A stretch of DNA of 64,000 nucleotides from Chryseobacterium sp. 6424 (GCF_003692615.1 NZ_CP023540.1:1054001-1118000); one strand, 5' to 3'; shown: positions 51,863-60,171, counted from the first letter of the stretch. Made by a program: numbers and translations. The notes: generated by a model not told the origin, from the sequence alone.

Positions 51863-53854
51863 ATGCATATGACCTTTCAGGATCAAATCAGACAGGGGAT
51901 TCCCGCCGAACTTCCTCAGCCAAAGCCTTACGATACATCCATTAATCACGCGCCGAAACGCAAAGAAATTCTGACCGACGAAGAGAAAAAACTCGCGCTG
52001 AAAAATGCTTTACGTTATTTCGAACCGAAATTCCATGCAGAATTATTGCCGGAATTCAGGGAAGAACTGGAAAAATATGGCAGGATTTATATGTACCGTT
52101 TCCGTCCGGATTACGAGATGAAAGCGAGAGACATTGCAGAGTATCCCGGAAAATCTGAACAGGCCAAAGCCATCATGCTGATGATTCAGAACAACCTGGA
52201 TTATGCCGTAGCACAACATCCACACGAACTGATCACGTATGGTGGAAACGGAGCCGTGTTCTCGAACTGGGCGCAATATCTTCTGACGATGAAGTATCTG
52301 TCTGAAATGACGGATGAACAGACCTTAACCATGTATTCCGGGCATCCGATGGGGTTGTTCCCCTCGCATAAAGACGCCCCGAGAGTCGTGGTGACGAACG
52401 GCATGATGATCCCGAATTATTCCAAACCCGACGACTGGGAAAAATTTAACGCGTTGGGTGTGACACAGTACGGACAGATGACCGCCGGAAGCTATATGTA
52501 CATCGGTCCGCAGGGAATTGTACACGGGACAACGATTACGGTTCTGAATGCTTTCAGAAAAATCAATAAAGAACCCAAAGGCGGGTTGTTTGTAACTTCA
52601 GGTTTGGGCGGAATGTCTGGAGCTCAGCCAAAAGCTGGAAATATCGCAGGTTGCGTTACCGTCATTGCAGAAGTGAATCCGAAGATTACAAAAATTCGTC
52701 ACGATCAAAATTGGGTCAACGAAATCCATGAAGATCTGGATGAACTGGTTGCAAGAGTGCGAAAAGCGCAGGAAAATAAAGAAGCGGTTTCGCTGGCTTA
52801 CCTCGGAAATGTGGTGAACGTCTGGGAGAAATTTGATGAAGAAAATTTAAGGATCGATATTGGTTCAGACCAGACTTCGCTTCACAATCCGTGGGCGGGC
52901 GGTTATTATCCGGTTGATGTGACCTTTGAAGAATCCAATGCGATGATGGCAGAAAACCCTGAATTATTCAAAGGAAAAGTTCAGGAAACCTTGCGAAGAC
53001 ACGCTTCAGCCATCAACAGACACACCGCGAAAGGAACCTACTTTTTCGATTACGGGAATGCTTTTTTGCTGGAAGCATCAAGAGCCGGAGCTGATGTCAT
53101 GGCAGCAAAACCGACTTTGGGGAGAGAGTTCAGATATCCTTCCTACGTGCAGGATATTATGGGACCGATGTGTTTTGATTATGGTTTCGGGCCGTTCCGT
53201 TGGGTCTGCACGAGCGGAAAACCTGAAGATTTAAAGAAAACAGACGAAATTGCCTGCCGGGTTTTGGAGGAAATTATTAAAAATTCTCCCGAGGAAATTC
53301 AGCAGCAGATGAAAGATAATATCACATGGATCAAAGGCGCTCAGGATAACAATCTGGTCGTGGGTTCGCAGGCGAGGATTCTATATGCCGATGCGGAAGG
53401 AAGAATGAAAATCGCCGAAGCCTTCAATAAAGCGATTGCCAGCGGAGAGATCGGCGCGGTGGTTTTGGGCAGAGACCATCACGATGTTTCGGGGACGGAT
53501 TCGCCGTACAGAGAGACTTCCAACATATATGACGGGTCGAGATTTACGGCAGATATGGCGATTCACAACGTAATCGGCGACAGTTTCCGTGGGGCGACCT
53601 GGGTGAGTATTCACAACGGTGGTGGCGTTGGCTGGGGCGAAGTCATCAACGGTGGTTTCGGGATGTTGCTCGATGGAAGCGCCGATGCCGACAGAAAATT
53701 AAAATCAATGCTGTTCTGGGACGTGAACAACGGCATTTCCCGTCGAAGCTGGGCAAGGAATGAGGGCGCCGTTTTCGCCATCAAGAGAGCCATGGAAGCC
53801 GAACCGAATCTGAAAGTGACGCTGCCGAATTTTGTGGATGAGAGTCTTTTTTAA
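51863..53854 (+). CDS. hutU: Urocanate hydratase
   Basis: A 663-residue cytoplasmic NAD-dependent enzyme that converts urocanate to imidazolonepropionate in histidine degradation. Visible family motifs are MYSGHPMGLFPSH, TNGMMIPNYS, GQMTAGSYMYIGPQGIVHGT, the glycine-rich GLGGMSGAQPKA, and the late FDYGFGPFRWVCTSG with the catalytic Cys region. It is longer than the usual ~560-residue enzyme, as is common in Bacteroidota. ATG 51869 is a close alternative start. No other hut gene is nearby. Arginine codons lean to AGA, unlike some neighbours, which may hint at a different history. Confidence 0.94.
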   Translation: MHMTFQDQIRQGIPAELPQPKPYDTSINHAPKRKEILTDEEKKLALKNALRYFEPKFHAELLPEFREELEKYGRIYMYRFRPDYEMKARDIAEYPGKSEQAKAIMLMIQNNLDYAVAQHPHELITYGGNGAVFSNWAQYLLTMKYLSEMTDEQTLTMYSGHPMGLFPSHKDAPRVVVTNGMMIPNYSKPDDWEKFNALGVTQYGQMTAGSYMYIGPQGIVHGTTITVLNAFRKINKEPKGGLFVTSGLGGMSGAQPKAGNIAGCVTVIAEVNPKITKIRHDQNWVNEIHEDLDELVARVRKAQENKEAVSLAYLGNVVNVWEKFDEENLRIDIGSDQTSLHNPWAGGYYPVDVTFEESNAMMAENPELFKGKVQETLRRHASAINRHTAKGTYFFDYGNAFLLEASRAGADVMAAKPTLGREFRYPSYVQDIMGPMCFDYGFGPFRWVCTSGKPEDLKKTDEIACRVLEEIIKNSPEEIQQQMKDNITWIKGAQDNNLVVGSQARILYADAEGRMKIAEAFNKAIASGEIGAVVLGRDHHDVSGTDSPYRETSNIYDGSRFTADMAIHNVIGDSFRGATWVSIHNGGGVGWGEVINGGFGMLLDGSADADRKLKSMLFWDVNNGISRRSWARNEGAVFAIKRAMEAEPNLKVTLPNFVDESLF

Positions 53855-53888
53855 TTTGAAAATGAGTTAATTTGAAAATTGGAATATC

Positions 53889-53945
53889 GGAATTCCCCTC
53901 CGGTGGAGGGGTGGCAAAAAATCTTTGATTTTTTGACGGGGTGGT
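53889..53945 (+). repeat. Left 57-nt inverted repeat of the DUF559 unit
   Basis: It contains two hairpins: CCCCTCC/GGAGGGG (loop GGT) and CAAAAAATC/GATTTTTTG (loop TTT), and ends GACGGGGTGGT. It begins 3 nt beyond the nuclease stop codon. It pairs with the right copy at 50 of 57 positions when that copy is reversed. Confidence 0.85.
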
Positions 53946-53948
53946 TTA

Positions 53949-54374
53949 CTAAGGCGCACTGTAATTCGCAATGATAAAGTCCTCCAGATCTTTCATCGCA
54001 ACCGCTAAGTTTTGCTTTACATCCCAGTCGGTGATGCGGAAAACCTTTAGACCCAGTTTTTCCATAAAAGCTGTCCGTACAGCGTCATATTCCTGCTTTG
54101 TACCGTGACTAAAACCATCGATCTCAACTACCAGTCCTAAGGTTTTTACATAAAAATCAACGATATAATTACCGATGATACGCTGCCTGTCAAAATCGAT
54201 ACGATGAAAATTGTGGTTTCGCACTTGTTGCCAGAATAATACCTCAGATAAGATTCCTGCCTTTCTTTTTTTCTTTGTTAATGGTACCAGAAGGGGATTA
54301 TAAGGAAGGTTTTCCACGAAGTTCCGATAAATGATGACGCCATTGATGTGAGTGAGTATTCGTTTTTCAGGCAT
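53949..54374 (-). CDS. DUF559 PD-(D/E)XK-type endonuclease
   Basis: A 141-residue protein with a DUF559 domain related to very-short-patch-repair endonucleases. The core is seen in NYIVDFYVKTLGLVVEIDGFSH (about residues 68-89), whose Asp and Glu are the expected catalytic acids, though the usual Lys/Gln after Glu is replaced by Asp in EID. DRQRIIG precedes it and a DWDVKQNLAVAM C-terminal segment follows. The gene fills almost the whole space between two 57-nt inverted repeats, the left one starting 3 nt after its stop. This suggests nuclease and repeats belong together. DNA target and role unknown. Confidence 0.85.
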   Translation of the reverse strand: MPEKRILTHINGVIIYRNFVENLPYNPLLVPLTKKKRKAGILSEVLFWQQVRNHNFHRIDFDRQRIIGNYIVDFYVKTLGLVVEIDGFSHGTKQEYDAVRTAFMEKLGLKVFRITDWDVKQNLAVAMKDLEDFIIANYSAP

Positions 54375-54415
54375 GCCAATTTTTAAATAAAATTAAGTTT
54401 TTTTCGAATGCAGGA

Positions 54416-54472
54416 ACCACCCCGTCAAAAATTCTCCGAATTTTCGCCACCCCTCCAGCGGAGGGGAATTCC
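54416..54472 (-). repeat. Right 57-nt inverted repeat of the DUF559 unit
   Basis: Read on the minus strand it matches the left copy. Its hairpins are CCCCTCC/GGAGGGG (loop GCT) and CGAAAATTC/GAATTTTTG (loop GGA). Substitutions relative to the left copy lie in loops or preserve pairing. Confidence 0.85.
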
Positions 54473-54561
54473 CTGGGTTCTAAAGAGAAAGTCTGGATTC
54501 AAAGGTTATTTCGCTTAAAAGTTTACAGCAAATTCCCTCAAAATATTCTCACCACATTCTC

Positions 54562-54570
54562 TATATTTGA
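54562..54570 (+). promoter_or_regulatory. -7 promoter element of the M23 peptidase gene
   Basis: TATATTTGA matches TAnnTTTG, 14 nt before the ATG at 54585. Confidence 0.5.
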
Positions 54571-54584
54571 ATTTTAGAATAAAG

Positions 54585-55265
54585 ATGAACACCTTAAAAG
54601 ATATTCTCCTAAAACAAACTGGTGTAAAAGTCATCGACGCATCCATCGATTACAAAGATTACGTTGCGTTCGACCTTTCGGCACAACACACCGATGAACT
54701 AGATTTAGACCTTACTGATGCTGAAAAATTTGAGGATTTTGTGGAAGAGTATCTTTCAAAAAATCAGGCGAAAGTGGCGTACGGCGGTTATCTCGAAAAG
54801 CGCAACCTATATAAAAGGAGTACGAACTTCAACGATGATAATTTAGAAGAACGGAACATCCACATCGGCTTGGATCTGTGGATCAAAGCCGGAACTTCTG
54901 TCTTGAGCGCGCTGGACGGAAAAATCCACAGTTTCCAGAACAACACTTTTCTCGGTGATTATGGCCCGACGATCATTTTGGAACACGAAATTGAAGGTTT
55001 TACTTTTTACACACTGTACGGACATTTAAGCCTGGAAAGTCTTACAGGAAAAAGGGAAGGGCAACCCGTAAAAAAGGGCGAGAAGATCGCCGAACTCGGT
55101 AAACCGCCGGTGAACGGTGATTATGCGCCACATCTGCATTTTCAGATTATTAAAGATATCGAAAGCAAGAAAGGCGATTATCCCGGCGTGTGCAGTTTCA
55201 GCGAAGTGGATTTTTACCGCGATAACTGTCCGGACCCGAATTTACTGCTGAAAATTAAGGAGTAA
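54585..55265 (+). CDS. M23-family zinc metallopeptidase, no signal peptide
   Basis: A 226-residue protein with an M23 (LytM/lysostaphin-type) domain, usually cleaving peptidoglycan cross-bridges. The HxxxD zinc motif is in NIHIGLDLWIKAG and the HxH motif in APHLHFQII, with a YTLYGHLSLESL strand between. An N-terminal ~90-residue part of unknown fold precedes it. It lacks a signal peptide, so it may be cytoplasmic, released by lysis, or act on something else. The ATG at 54585 was chosen because a -7 element overlaps the longer alternative start. A bidirectional terminator follows. Confidence 0.85.
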   Translation: MNTLKDILLKQTGVKVIDASIDYKDYVAFDLSAQHTDELDLDLTDAEKFEDFVEEYLSKNQAKVAYGGYLEKRNLYKRSTNFNDDNLEERNIHIGLDLWIKAGTSVLSALDGKIHSFQNNTFLGDYGPTIILEHEIEGFTFYTLYGHLSLESLTGKREGQPVKKGEKIAELGKPPVNGDYAPHLHFQIIKDIESKKGDYPGVCSFSEVDFYRDNCPDPNLLLKIKE

Positions 55266-55330
55266 AACTTACTTTGCGCAATTTCTCTTAAACTGTAGAA
55301 GATTTATAAGCAAACATTTCAAATATCACC

Positions 55331-55357
55331 AAAACTCCCCAAACCGGGAGTTTTATT
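55331..55357. terminator. Bidirectional terminator after the M23 gene
   Basis: A perfect 9-bp stem AAAACTCCC/GGGAGTTTT with a 6-nt loop is followed by T-rich sequence, with an A run on the left. Confidence 0.8.
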
Positions 55358-55570
55358 TATTTCATTTAAACACTTTGTGACTCTTATTTCTGCACGAGTA
55401 ATTTCAGGTCATCAAATTTTTTGAATTTCTTAACTATTTCACACAATCTCAGTATTTTATCCTTTTTCGATAAAGTCTCATCAATCATATCAATAGTAAA
55501 ATTCAATACTAAAAATTAACATTTAGTACAATAGTTGTCTTGTTGGTTTCAAATTAAAAATATCTACATT

Positions 55571-56134
55571 ATGAAAAATCTTTTGAAACTGTTTGCCGTA
55601 GCGTTAATGTTCGGCTTTGTGATGATTTCCTGTGAAGAATCTCGGGATGAAATGCCGAGTTCCGGCAGTATTTATGAACTTGCTTCCCGGGATACGGACC
55701 TGTCGAATTTAAAAGCGGCTATAGATAAAGCGGGTTTGGCTACTACACTACAAAGCAGTGGTACTTTTACTGTTTTCGCGCCTTCTAATGCGGCTTTTGC
55801 TACCTTCTTGAAAGATAACGGATTCGCCAATCTTGAGGCTGTACCGGTAGCAACACTCAGAGAAATTCTGCTAAATCATGTACCGTCTTTCAAAGTGATA
55901 GCGGCAGATGTAACGACTGGATATGTTTCTATGCTTGCCAAAGGTTCGGCTTCGTCTTCCAGAAATATCAGCATGTACATCAATACCTCTTCCGGAGTGA
56001 GAATTAACGGTGTTTCTACTGTAACGGCTACCAACATTAGTGCTGACAATGGGGTAATACACAAAGTTGATAAAGTGATTGGTTTGCCGACTGTTGTTAC
56101 CCAAAAATGTAACGCAGAATGCCATAAACTTTGA
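55571..56134 (+). CDS. Fasciclin (FAS1) domain lipoprotein, probably truncated at its C-terminus
   Basis: A frame with a lipoprotein signal (MKNLLKLFAVALMFGFVMISC; ATG at 55571) and one FAS1 domain (about residues 35-170: FTVFAPSNAAF, LREILLNHV, NGVIHKVDKVIG). After IGLPTVVT the frame runs QKCNAECHKL and stops, which is not FAS1-like. Bacteroidota homologues often carry a second FAS1 domain, which is absent. The DNA right after this point, in another frame, codes for the C-terminal part of a TonB-dependent receptor, so the end is probably a deletion junction. It should be anchored in the outer membrane, with an adhesive or binding role by family. Confidence 0.75.
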   Translation: MKNLLKLFAVALMFGFVMISCEESRDEMPSSGSIYELASRDTDLSNLKAAIDKAGLATTLQSSGTFTVFAPSNAAFATFLKDNGFANLEAVPVATLREILLNHVPSFKVIAADVTTGYVSMLAKGSASSSRNISMYINTSSGVRINGVSTVTATNISADNGVIHKVDKVIGLPTVVTQKCNAECHKL

Positions 56135-57202
56135 TGATTTTACTTCGGATCTGGATTTGATTCAGTATGGTCTTTACCTTCAGTCTGCGCGTAAGTTTGC
56201 GAACGACCGTTTGCAGGTTTCAGCCGGTTTGCGTTTAGATGCCAGCAATTATTCCGATAATACAGAAAATCCGCTGGAGCAGTTTTCGCCTCGTCTTTCA
56301 CTGAGCTATAGATTTACCGATCGGTTCGCGTTTAATTTCAACACCGGTATTTATTATCAACTGCCCACTTACACTGCTTTAGGTTTTATTGAAAATGATC
56401 TCCTGATCAATAAAAACACACTGAAATACATCAGAAATACCCATATCGTTGGTGGATTTGAATATAACGGTGAAAATAACCTGCGTTTGACCGTTGAAGG
56501 ATACTACAAGAAATATAAGAACTACCCGTTTTCTCTCAGAAATCAAATTTCACTTGCTAACGTTGGTGGCGATTTTGGCGTAGTGGGCAGCGAACCTTTG
56601 GATTCACGTGGTTTTGGCGAAACCTATGGCGTAGAGTTGCTTGCCCAGAAGCGTACGGTAAACAATCTGTACGGTATCATAGCTTATACTTTCGGTTATT
56701 CTAAATTTTCTGAATCGAATGGAAATCTTCTGCCATCAAGCTGGGATTCGCGACATATCCTTACTTTAACCGGCGGTAAATATTTCAACAGAAACTGGAA
56801 TATCGGGGCACGCTTCCGTTTGCAGTCTGGTCTGCCCGAAACGCCGTATGACTTGCAACGCAGCGCTTTGGTAAACATCTGGAACATAGCCAATGGGCCG
56901 GTGTCAGATTTTAGCAGGCTCAACAGCGCCCGGGGGAATGTAGCGCACCAATTGGATTTGCGAGCTGAAAAAAATGGGTGTTCAGCAAATGGCAGCTTAC
57001 CGCGTATGTGGATGTGGTGAACGTGTATGGTTCTGCAAGTCCCAGCGCGTTGCCGGTAGTGAACCTTCAGCGCGATGCCCAGGATAATGGGGTTATTGCC
57101 AATCCCACAGCGCCATTGGCAGAACAATATTATCTGCTTGAAACCGGCGAGCAAGACCGTGCGACCACCTTGCCTTACTTCGGGCTTATTTTTGAGTTTT
57201 AG
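56091..57202 (+). pseudogene. TonB-dependent receptor remnant (C-terminal part, frameshifted)
   Basis: Reading VTQNAINFDDFTSDLDLIQYGLYL onward gives barrel strands of a TonB-dependent receptor (SAGLRLDASNYS, LSYRFTDRFAFNFNTG, GYYKKYKNYPF), and the end is the usual aromatic closing strand LPYFGLIFEF. The signal peptide, plug and N-terminal barrel are missing. Near 56968-56974, a run of seven A breaks the frame (stop at 57018-57020); eight A would join it to KWVFSKWQLTAYVDVVNVYG and the end at 57202. The 5' boundary, joined to the fasciclin gene, looks like a deletion junction. It is a pseudogene unless both the frameshift and the junction are assembly errors. Confidence 0.78.
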
Positions 57203-57256
57203 AATTTAAAACATCTCCCACTGAAGCACAGTTCTGATAGAGCTGTGTTTTTTATT

Positions 57257-58792
57257 TCATTGATGTTTGATGTGGTTTAAAACCCATTCTAATTGTATAT
57301 CTTTTTTCCGAAGGACATCTTCGGAAGATGGCAGAATCTCGTGATGAGGTACAACGCCTTTTTTGGTATGTGAAAACTCGATATTAGGCTGTATCAGCAT
57401 CAAGCCGATAGGTAACGGAAGTTTAGAGGAAGGCAGTTTTTTAATGGCATAACGGCCTGCCACTGTGCCGTCATTGGCACCGCCGGTTTCTTCGCCTACC
57501 AGCAAAGCCTTTTTCTCATATTTCAGTTTTGAGGGCAGGATGGAAGCTGCGGAGAAACTCCCACCATTGATTAATACATAAATCTTACCGCTGAAATGTT
57601 CGTCTTTTGGATTTTTAAGCGCGAAGAAACCGTTGTTTCTGAGATAAAAGCGGTCATCTTCTTTCTTAACAGACAATGCAGTGCCCACCAGATAAAAGGG
57701 ATAGCCCACAATCGCCAAAGGTTTCAATACCAATGGGAATTCTGACAGATAGCGTGCCTCAAACATGGAGGTGCGGGAGGTTACTTCGATATCTTTGATA
57801 AACTCAAAACGGTCTGACACTAGATAAGAATACAGATTATTGATTTCGGCCAGCGAACCACCGAAATTTTCGCGGATATCGAGAATCAGGTATTTGGCCC
57901 CGCGTTTCTTTATTTCTGAAAAACTTTCCTTGTAGAACTTCATGGAATGCCTTCCTGAAAAAGTCTTTATTCTCATGTAAGCGATGCTGCTGTCGGCTGA
58001 TAAAAAACGCAGTTCGCGGTTATAGCTTTTGGTAGTAGGGTTGTAATCCTTGGTTTTTCCTTTTTCGGTGTTTAGGATCTTTCGCTCGGCGGCCTCTTCT
58101 TTCTTTCTTGTTTTGGTGGTTATGGCTTCACGTTTCAGATAGAAGTGATGCAGGGTGTCGCAATATTTGGTCACTAGTTTTACGCTGTCGGAAATACCAT
58201 ATTCAGTAGTGAAATAGGTAGGCCAGCGGCGGGCAAGTATATATTTCTGAAAGGTGGTGTTTTCGCCGTCACTGTTGGTGAGTTGGCGGTATTTCTGTAA
58301 CATTTCGGTTACAGGCAAGTCGTTTATCTTCAAAATTTCAGTCCCGGTGTTCATGTTTGCAACACGCTCTGGGTTGTCTGTAACGATGAGTCGCGACCCA
58401 TCTACCAGATAACTGAAACGGCTGAACAGCCCGCGTTGGTTTTTTAACCTCCGGATTTCCTTTTGTGTAAGCCTTTTCTGAAGTGGCACCAGCCGCAGAT
58501 GCGCTTCCTTTATTTCGGCAATTACCGGTGCCAGTTTCCAGAAAAAGTCATTGGGTTTCAAAGGTTGGTTGATGGTAGATTTCAGGCTGTCGAACTTGTG
58601 ATCGAGTTCCGGGCGGTCAATATACCAAAACAGTTGCGGATGTAGCCGTTGTAGGTTTTTGTACGCGAAATCTACATCGTCTTTTAGTTGTTCGGCAGCA
58701 ACAGGAGTTTCAATTTTTTCATTGTATCTTTTTACAGAAACACACGATGTGATGATGAATATAGGGAGAACGACAAGTAAATATTTTTTCAA
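57257..58792 (-). CDS. S41-family (C-terminal-processing type) lipoprotein peptidase
   Basis: A protein of 512 residues if it starts at the TTG at 58792. That start gives a lipoprotein signal (KKYLLVVLPIFIITSC) and avoids the terminator of the pncA gene, which overlaps the longer ATG option at 58852. The C-terminal S41 domain shows LINGGSFSAAS with the nucleophile Ser, VGEETGGANDG, and the catalytic-Lys region. The N-terminal ~230 residues are a binding region without a clear PDZ. It is probably anchored in the envelope and processes exported proteins; the substrate is unknown. Confidence 0.85.
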   Translation of the reverse strand: MKKYLLVVLPIFIITSCVSVKRYNEKIETPVAAEQLKDDVDFAYKNLQRLHPQLFWYIDRPELDHKFDSLKSTINQPLKPNDFFWKLAPVIAEIKEAHLRLVPLQKRLTQKEIRRLKNQRGLFSRFSYLVDGSRLIVTDNPERVANMNTGTEILKINDLPVTEMLQKYRQLTNSDGENTTFQKYILARRWPTYFTTEYGISDSVKLVTKYCDTLHHFYLKREAITTKTRKKEEAAERKILNTEKGKTKDYNPTTKSYNRELRFLSADSSIAYMRIKTFSGRHSMKFYKESFSEIKKRGAKYLILDIRENFGGSLAEINNLYSYLVSDRFEFIKDIEVTSRTSMFEARYLSEFPLVLKPLAIVGYPFYLVGTALSVKKEDDRFYLRNNGFFALKNPKDEHFSGKIYVLINGGSFSAASILPSKLKYEKKALLVGEETGGANDGTVAGRYAIKKLPSSKLPLPIGLMLIQPNIEFSHTKKGVVPHHEILPSSEDVLRKKDIQLEWVLNHIKHQ

Positions 58793-58838
58793 AATCCGGA
58801 ATTTTTCTAAAAATATAAAAAATAACGTTTCTACATAA

Positions 58839-58866
58839 AAAAACACCGCCAAAAAGCAGTGTTTTG
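58839..58866 (-). terminator. Terminator after pncA
   Basis: Stem AAAACAC/GTGTTTT with an extended GC/GC core and one C-A mismatch is followed by T-rich sequence in minus-strand direction. Confidence 0.55.
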
Positions 58867-58884
58867 TAATATTTGACTTGAAAA

Positions 58885-59490
58885 TTATCCGAGTACGGTA
58901 ACCGAATTCTCAAGCATTTGATAGATAGCGTCGCGTCCGTTTTCTGGTTTTACATTTACCGCACGGGTACCGTTGAAATGCAGGCAGGTAATGTAACCAA
59001 GTTGGGCAGCGTCCAGACAGGTGAATTTCACACAATAATCAAGTGCGAGGCCTACAATTTCCAGCAACTGTATATCATGGTATTTCAAGAAATCATCAAG
59101 GCCAGTTTTTACAAAATGGTTGTTATCCTGAAAACCGCTGTAGCTGTCGACTTCGCTATTTTTACCCTTCTGTATGATGTGGGTTACTTTCTCGCGGTTC
59201 AGGTCTTTATGAAACGCTGCTCCGAAAGTTCCCTGTACACAATGGTCGGGCCACATAAACTGTGGTACGCCGTTCAAGTTGATGGTTTCGCCAACTTTTT
59301 TCCCGTTGTTTGACGCGAAGCTTTTATGGTCAGCAGGATGCCAGTCTTGGGTAAGGACAATTTGGTCGTAATGGTTTTCTTCCATCAATCCGTTGATATA
59401 AGGAATGATTTCCTGTGCTCCGGGCACCGCCAACGCGCCACCTTCACAAAAATCGTTCTGTACGTCGACAATAATTAGGGCTTTTTTCAT
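58885..59490 (-). CDS. pncA: Nicotinamidase
   Basis: A 201-residue cytoplasmic enzyme of NAD salvage that hydrolyses nicotinamide to nicotinate. Family motifs are IIVDVQNDFCEGGALAVPGA (catalytic Asp near residue 8), the metal-binding TQDWHPADHKSF and the catalytic-Cys region GLALDYCVKFTCLDA. The ATG at 59490 was chosen; the longer frame has no family match. A palindrome TTGTAAATTTACAA (59550-59563) lies 60-75 nt upstream, in the gap to the divergent YfiT gene. Confidence 0.95.
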   Translation of the reverse strand: MKKALIIVDVQNDFCEGGALAVPGAQEIIPYINGLMEENHYDQIVLTQDWHPADHKSFASNNGKKVGETINLNGVPQFMWPDHCVQGTFGAAFHKDLNREKVTHIIQKGKNSEVDSYSGFQDNNHFVKTGLDDFLKYHDIQLLEIVGLALDYCVKFTCLDAAQLGYITCLHFNGTRAVNVKPENGRDAIYQMLENSVTVLG

Positions 59491-59549
59491 GTATGTATGA
59501 GGGTTTTTAATTTTACTGCTGCCAGCTTTCAGCAGCTTTGGTATTGATA

Positions 59550-59563
59550 TTGTAAATTTACAA
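59550..59563. promoter_or_regulatory. Perfect 14-nt palindrome between pncA and the YfiT operon
   Basis: TTGTAAATTTACAA is its own reverse complement and lies in the divergent gap, so it could control either or both units. Confidence 0.4.
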
Positions 59564-59631
59564 AAACCATAACGCAAAATTACAGCCAAGCATTGTAATG
59601 CGCCAAATAGTCAATCACCAAAAACTAATAT

Positions 59632-60171
59632 ATGAATCTCGCCGAGGATAAAAAGTATCCGATTGGGCAATTTGTTCAGCCCGAAAACATCAATGATACG
59701 GAACTTGATCTATACATACAGACTTTGAAATATTTCCCATCAAGGCTAAAAGCACTGGTGGTAAACTGGACAGATGAACATTTGGATACGCAATACCGTG
59801 AATGCGGCTGGACGGTGCGGCAACTCATTAGTCATCTTGCCGACAGTCACATGCAAAGTTTCATCGCATTTAAACAGGCTTTAACCGAGGAAAACCCAAC
59901 CATATCCCCATTTGATGAACACAAATGTGCCGAATTGCAGGACAGTAGGAATGAGCCAGTCAAAGCACCTTTAATGATATTAGAGGGTGTACACTGTCGG
60001 TGGGTTCACCTTCTTAAAACCATGACGAATAAAGACTTCGATCGTACTTATTATCACGCTCGCCGTAAGGAGACGTGCACATTGCGGAATGATACCGTAT
60101 ATTATTCCTGGCACTGCGACCATCACTTTGCACACCTTGAAAAACTGAAGAAAGAAAAGAATTGGGCGTGA
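59632..60171 (+). CDS. YfiT/BstA-type bacillithiol S-transferase-like protein (DinB fold)
   Basis: A 179-residue DinB-fold protein of the YfiT/BstA family, whose members transfer bacillithiol to electrophiles. Metal-binding His candidates are in ISHLADSHMQSF (about residues 65-76) and WHCDHHFAHLEKL (about 162-174), as in the four-helix metal site of the family. It is first in an operon with overlapping genes leading to YtxJ and a Crp/Fnr regulator. This context supports a thiol role. Bacillithiol has been reported in Bacteroidota. Confidence 0.85.
   Translation: MNLAEDKKYPIGQFVQPENINDTELDLYIQTLKYFPSRLKALVVNWTDEHLDTQYRECGWTVRQLISHLADSHMQSFIAFKQALTEENPTISPFDEHKCAELQDSRNEPVKAPLMILEGVHCRWVHLLKTMTNKDFDRTYYHARRKETCTLRNDTVYYSWHCDHHFAHLEKLKKEKNWA

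Larger units (their letters stand above)
53889..54472. mobile_element. 584-bp unit: DUF559 nuclease gene between 57-nt inverted repeats
   Basis: The only gene inside is a DUF559-type nuclease. The ends are a matched pair of 57-nt inverted repeats, each folding into two hairpins. No clear target-site duplication is seen (left flank GGAATATC, right flank CTGGGTTC). Mobility is inferred from architecture; a repeat family that merely brackets the gene is also possible. Confidence 0.5.

Noticed and set aside
53875..54485. Target-site duplication around the DUF559 unit
   Set aside because: Flanks GGAATATC and CTGGGTTC do not match, so no duplication can be claimed.
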